Shown here piece by piece: positions 6,001 to 6,428 of a stretch of DNA of 6,428 bases. The stretch is from an uncultured Clostridia bacterium (lineage in GTDB: Bacteria; Bacillota; Clostridia; Oscillospirales; CAG-272). A program made the position numbers and the translations under genes. Position 1 is the stretch's first letter. Each line of letters starts with the position of its first letter. A model generated the notes under the pieces. That model saw only the letters and a list, made by a program, of their open reading frames with translations. It did no database searches and was not told the origin of the DNA. The stretch is taken from NCBI GenBank assembly GCA_904502015.1, contig CAJGEA010000108.1:1-6428 (forward strand), given 5' to 3'.

Positions 6001-6006
6001 AAGGAG
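6001..6006 (+). promoter_or_regulatory. Ribosome binding site deciding the rubredoxin start
   Basis: A consensus AAGGAG lies nine bases before the ATG at 6016. The same frame is open to an earlier ATG at 5983, but that one falls within the leader hairpin and lacks an SD, so the 61-residue form is preferred. Confidence 0.85.
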
Positions 6007-6015
6007 ATACAGATA

Positions 6016-6201
6016 ATGAGCGTATATGCTTGCGAGCTGTGCGGCTACGAGTACCATCCCCGCCACGGCGATCCCGAAAGCGGTGTGGCTGAGGGAACGG
6101 ATTTCGAAGACCTGCCCGCTGATTGGGTGTGCCCCCTGTGCGGCGCGTCCAAGGAGGATTTTGAGATGGTCAGCGGAACGGACGAATCCAACGAGATCTG
6201 A
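6016..6201 (+). CDS. Rubredoxin
   Basis: A 61-residue cytoplasmic one-electron carrier with a single iron held by four cysteines. CELCG (Cys6 and Cys9) and CPLCGA (Cys39 and Cys42) form the FeS4 site. Between them lie the family landmarks YEYHPRHGDPESGVAEGT (11-28, resembling the usual Tyr-rich YxYdPxxGDP), FEDLP (30-34) and DWVCP (36-40), followed by KEDFE. Length is slightly above the usual 52-55 residues because of an acidic tail (GTDESNEI). In anaerobes rubredoxin typically passes electrons to rubrerythrin, superoxide reductase or flavodiiron proteins in oxidative-stress defence; no partner gene is in view. It has its own promoter, strong SD and terminator, so it is probably a single-gene unit. 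The gene is intact. Confidence 0.96.
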   Translation: MSVYACELCGYEYHPRHGDPESGVAEGTDFEDLPADWVCPLCGASKEDFEMVSGTDESNEI

Positions 6202-6233
6202 GCCGTCATTTATCAAAAGCCAATCGCAAAGAG

Positions 6234-6269
6234 AGCCGATGCCGCGCAAAGCCGCGCGCATCGGCTTTT
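6234..6269 (+). terminator. Rho-independent terminator of the rubredoxin gene
   Basis: AGCCGATGC (6234-6242) pairs with GCATCGGCT (6258-6266). The stem continues as GCGC (6244-6247) with GCGC (6254-6257) after one bulged C at 6243, around a six-base loop. TTTT at 6266-6269 completes the signal, 32 nt after the stop codon. Confidence 0.9.
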
Positions 6270-6308
6270 GTGCGCCCTGAAGGTGATTTTCAAATTTGGA
6301 TTTGTCGA

Positions 6309-6327
6309 GCAGGGGTTTCACCCCTGC
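6309..6327. repeat. GC-rich hairpin, first module of the right-end non-coding element
   Basis: GCAGGGG (6309-6315) pairs with CCCCTGC (6321-6327). An extra T-A pair (6316/6320) leaves a TTC loop. It is eight base pairs long, has no T-run and sits in no gene. It is six bases from the next palindrome, so the two look like parts of one structured unit. Confidence 0.65.
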
Positions 6328-6333
6328 ACCCCA

Positions 6334-6363
6334 CCAGAACCCTTTTTGCAAAAAGGGTTCTGG
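6334..6363. repeat. Perfect 30-bp palindrome
   Basis: CCAGAACCCTTTTTG and its exact reverse complement meet at the centre (6348/6349), giving 15-base arms without a mismatch. As RNA it would form a long hairpin on either strand. It lacks a following T-run on the plus strand and lies 65 nt beyond the rubredoxin terminator, so it is not needed for that gene. It could be an intergenic repeat module or a protein-binding site. Confidence 0.8.
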
Positions 6364-6370
6364 ACTCCCA

Positions 6371-6428
6371 AAAACCTTAAAAAACATATATTTCAAAACG
6401 CTTTTTTAAATATATTTTTGAAGGTTCT
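6371..6428. repeat. Long imperfect inverted repeat running to the window edge
   Basis: Bases 6371-6398 pair with 6403-6428: 23 pairs, three single mismatches and a two-base bulge (6385-6386), with a CGCT loop at 6399-6402. The region is strongly A/T-rich, unlike the GC-rich genes around it. GGTTCT occurs both at 6356-6361 in the neighbouring palindrome and at 6423-6428 at the edge, hinting at related repeat modules. The element may continue past the window. No gene is visible from 6202 to the end. Confidence 0.6.

Noticed and set aside
5983..6015. An eleven-residue N-terminal extension of rubredoxin from ATG 5983
   Set aside because: The upstream ATG overlaps the leader hairpin and has no SD. 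The AAGGAG at 6001-6006 fits the ATG at 6016, and rubredoxins normally begin a few residues before the first CxxC.

Overview
The window looks like chromosomal DNA of an anaerobic, Gram-positive-type bacterium, most likely a gut-type member of the class Clostridia. The evidence is a clostridial-style EF-Ts, a SpoVB-like flippase, a free-standing rubredoxin (typical of anaerobes), a BadF/MurK-type amino-sugar kinase, strong Shine-Dalgarno (SD) sites and canonical sigma-A promoters. The exact genus cannot be read from the sequence.

Layout. (1) 23-949: the tsf gene for elongation factor Ts. It reads as one continuous family member except for an in-frame TAG at codon 105 (335-337), which splits it into a 104-residue N-terminal part and a roughly 197-residue C-terminal part. 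Two tandem hairpin-plus-T-run terminators follow (965-999 and 1002-1033). (2) A strong promoter (TTGACA-17-TAAAAT, 1058-1086) drives a sugar kinase of the BadF/BcrA ATPase fold (1128-2108). A six-helix membrane protein of unknown function follows 48 nt later (2157-2978). (3) A bidirectional terminator hairpin (2984-3022) separates these from a convergent MOP-superfamily flippase resembling SpoVB (3025-4653, minus strand, GTG start). (4) Divergent from the flippase is a DUF1343/NamZ-family (GH171) exo-N-acetylmuramidase without a signal peptide (4745-5875). (5) A second strong promoter (TTGACA-17-TATTAT) and a structured leader precede a 61-residue rubredoxin (6016-6201) with its own terminator (6234-6269). 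(6) The last 150 bases are non-coding and packed with hairpins, including a perfect 30-bp palindrome and a long imperfect inverted repeat that runs to the window edge.

How the genes may work together: the kinase, the NamZ-like hydrolase and the flippase all belong to families tied to peptidoglycan or its sugars. The middle of the window may therefore be a small cell-wall turnover and recycling neighbourhood: NamZ would release MurNAc from the non-reducing end of glycan fragments, and the kinase would phosphorylate MurNAc and/or GlcNAc. This is inferred from family membership and proximity. The genes lie on both strands and are not one operon. I see no transposase, CRISPR array, tRNA or rRNA.

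The observations most worth checking are the amber codon inside an essential translation factor and the multi-hairpin non-coding element at the right end. I did not find a clearly new multi-gene system.
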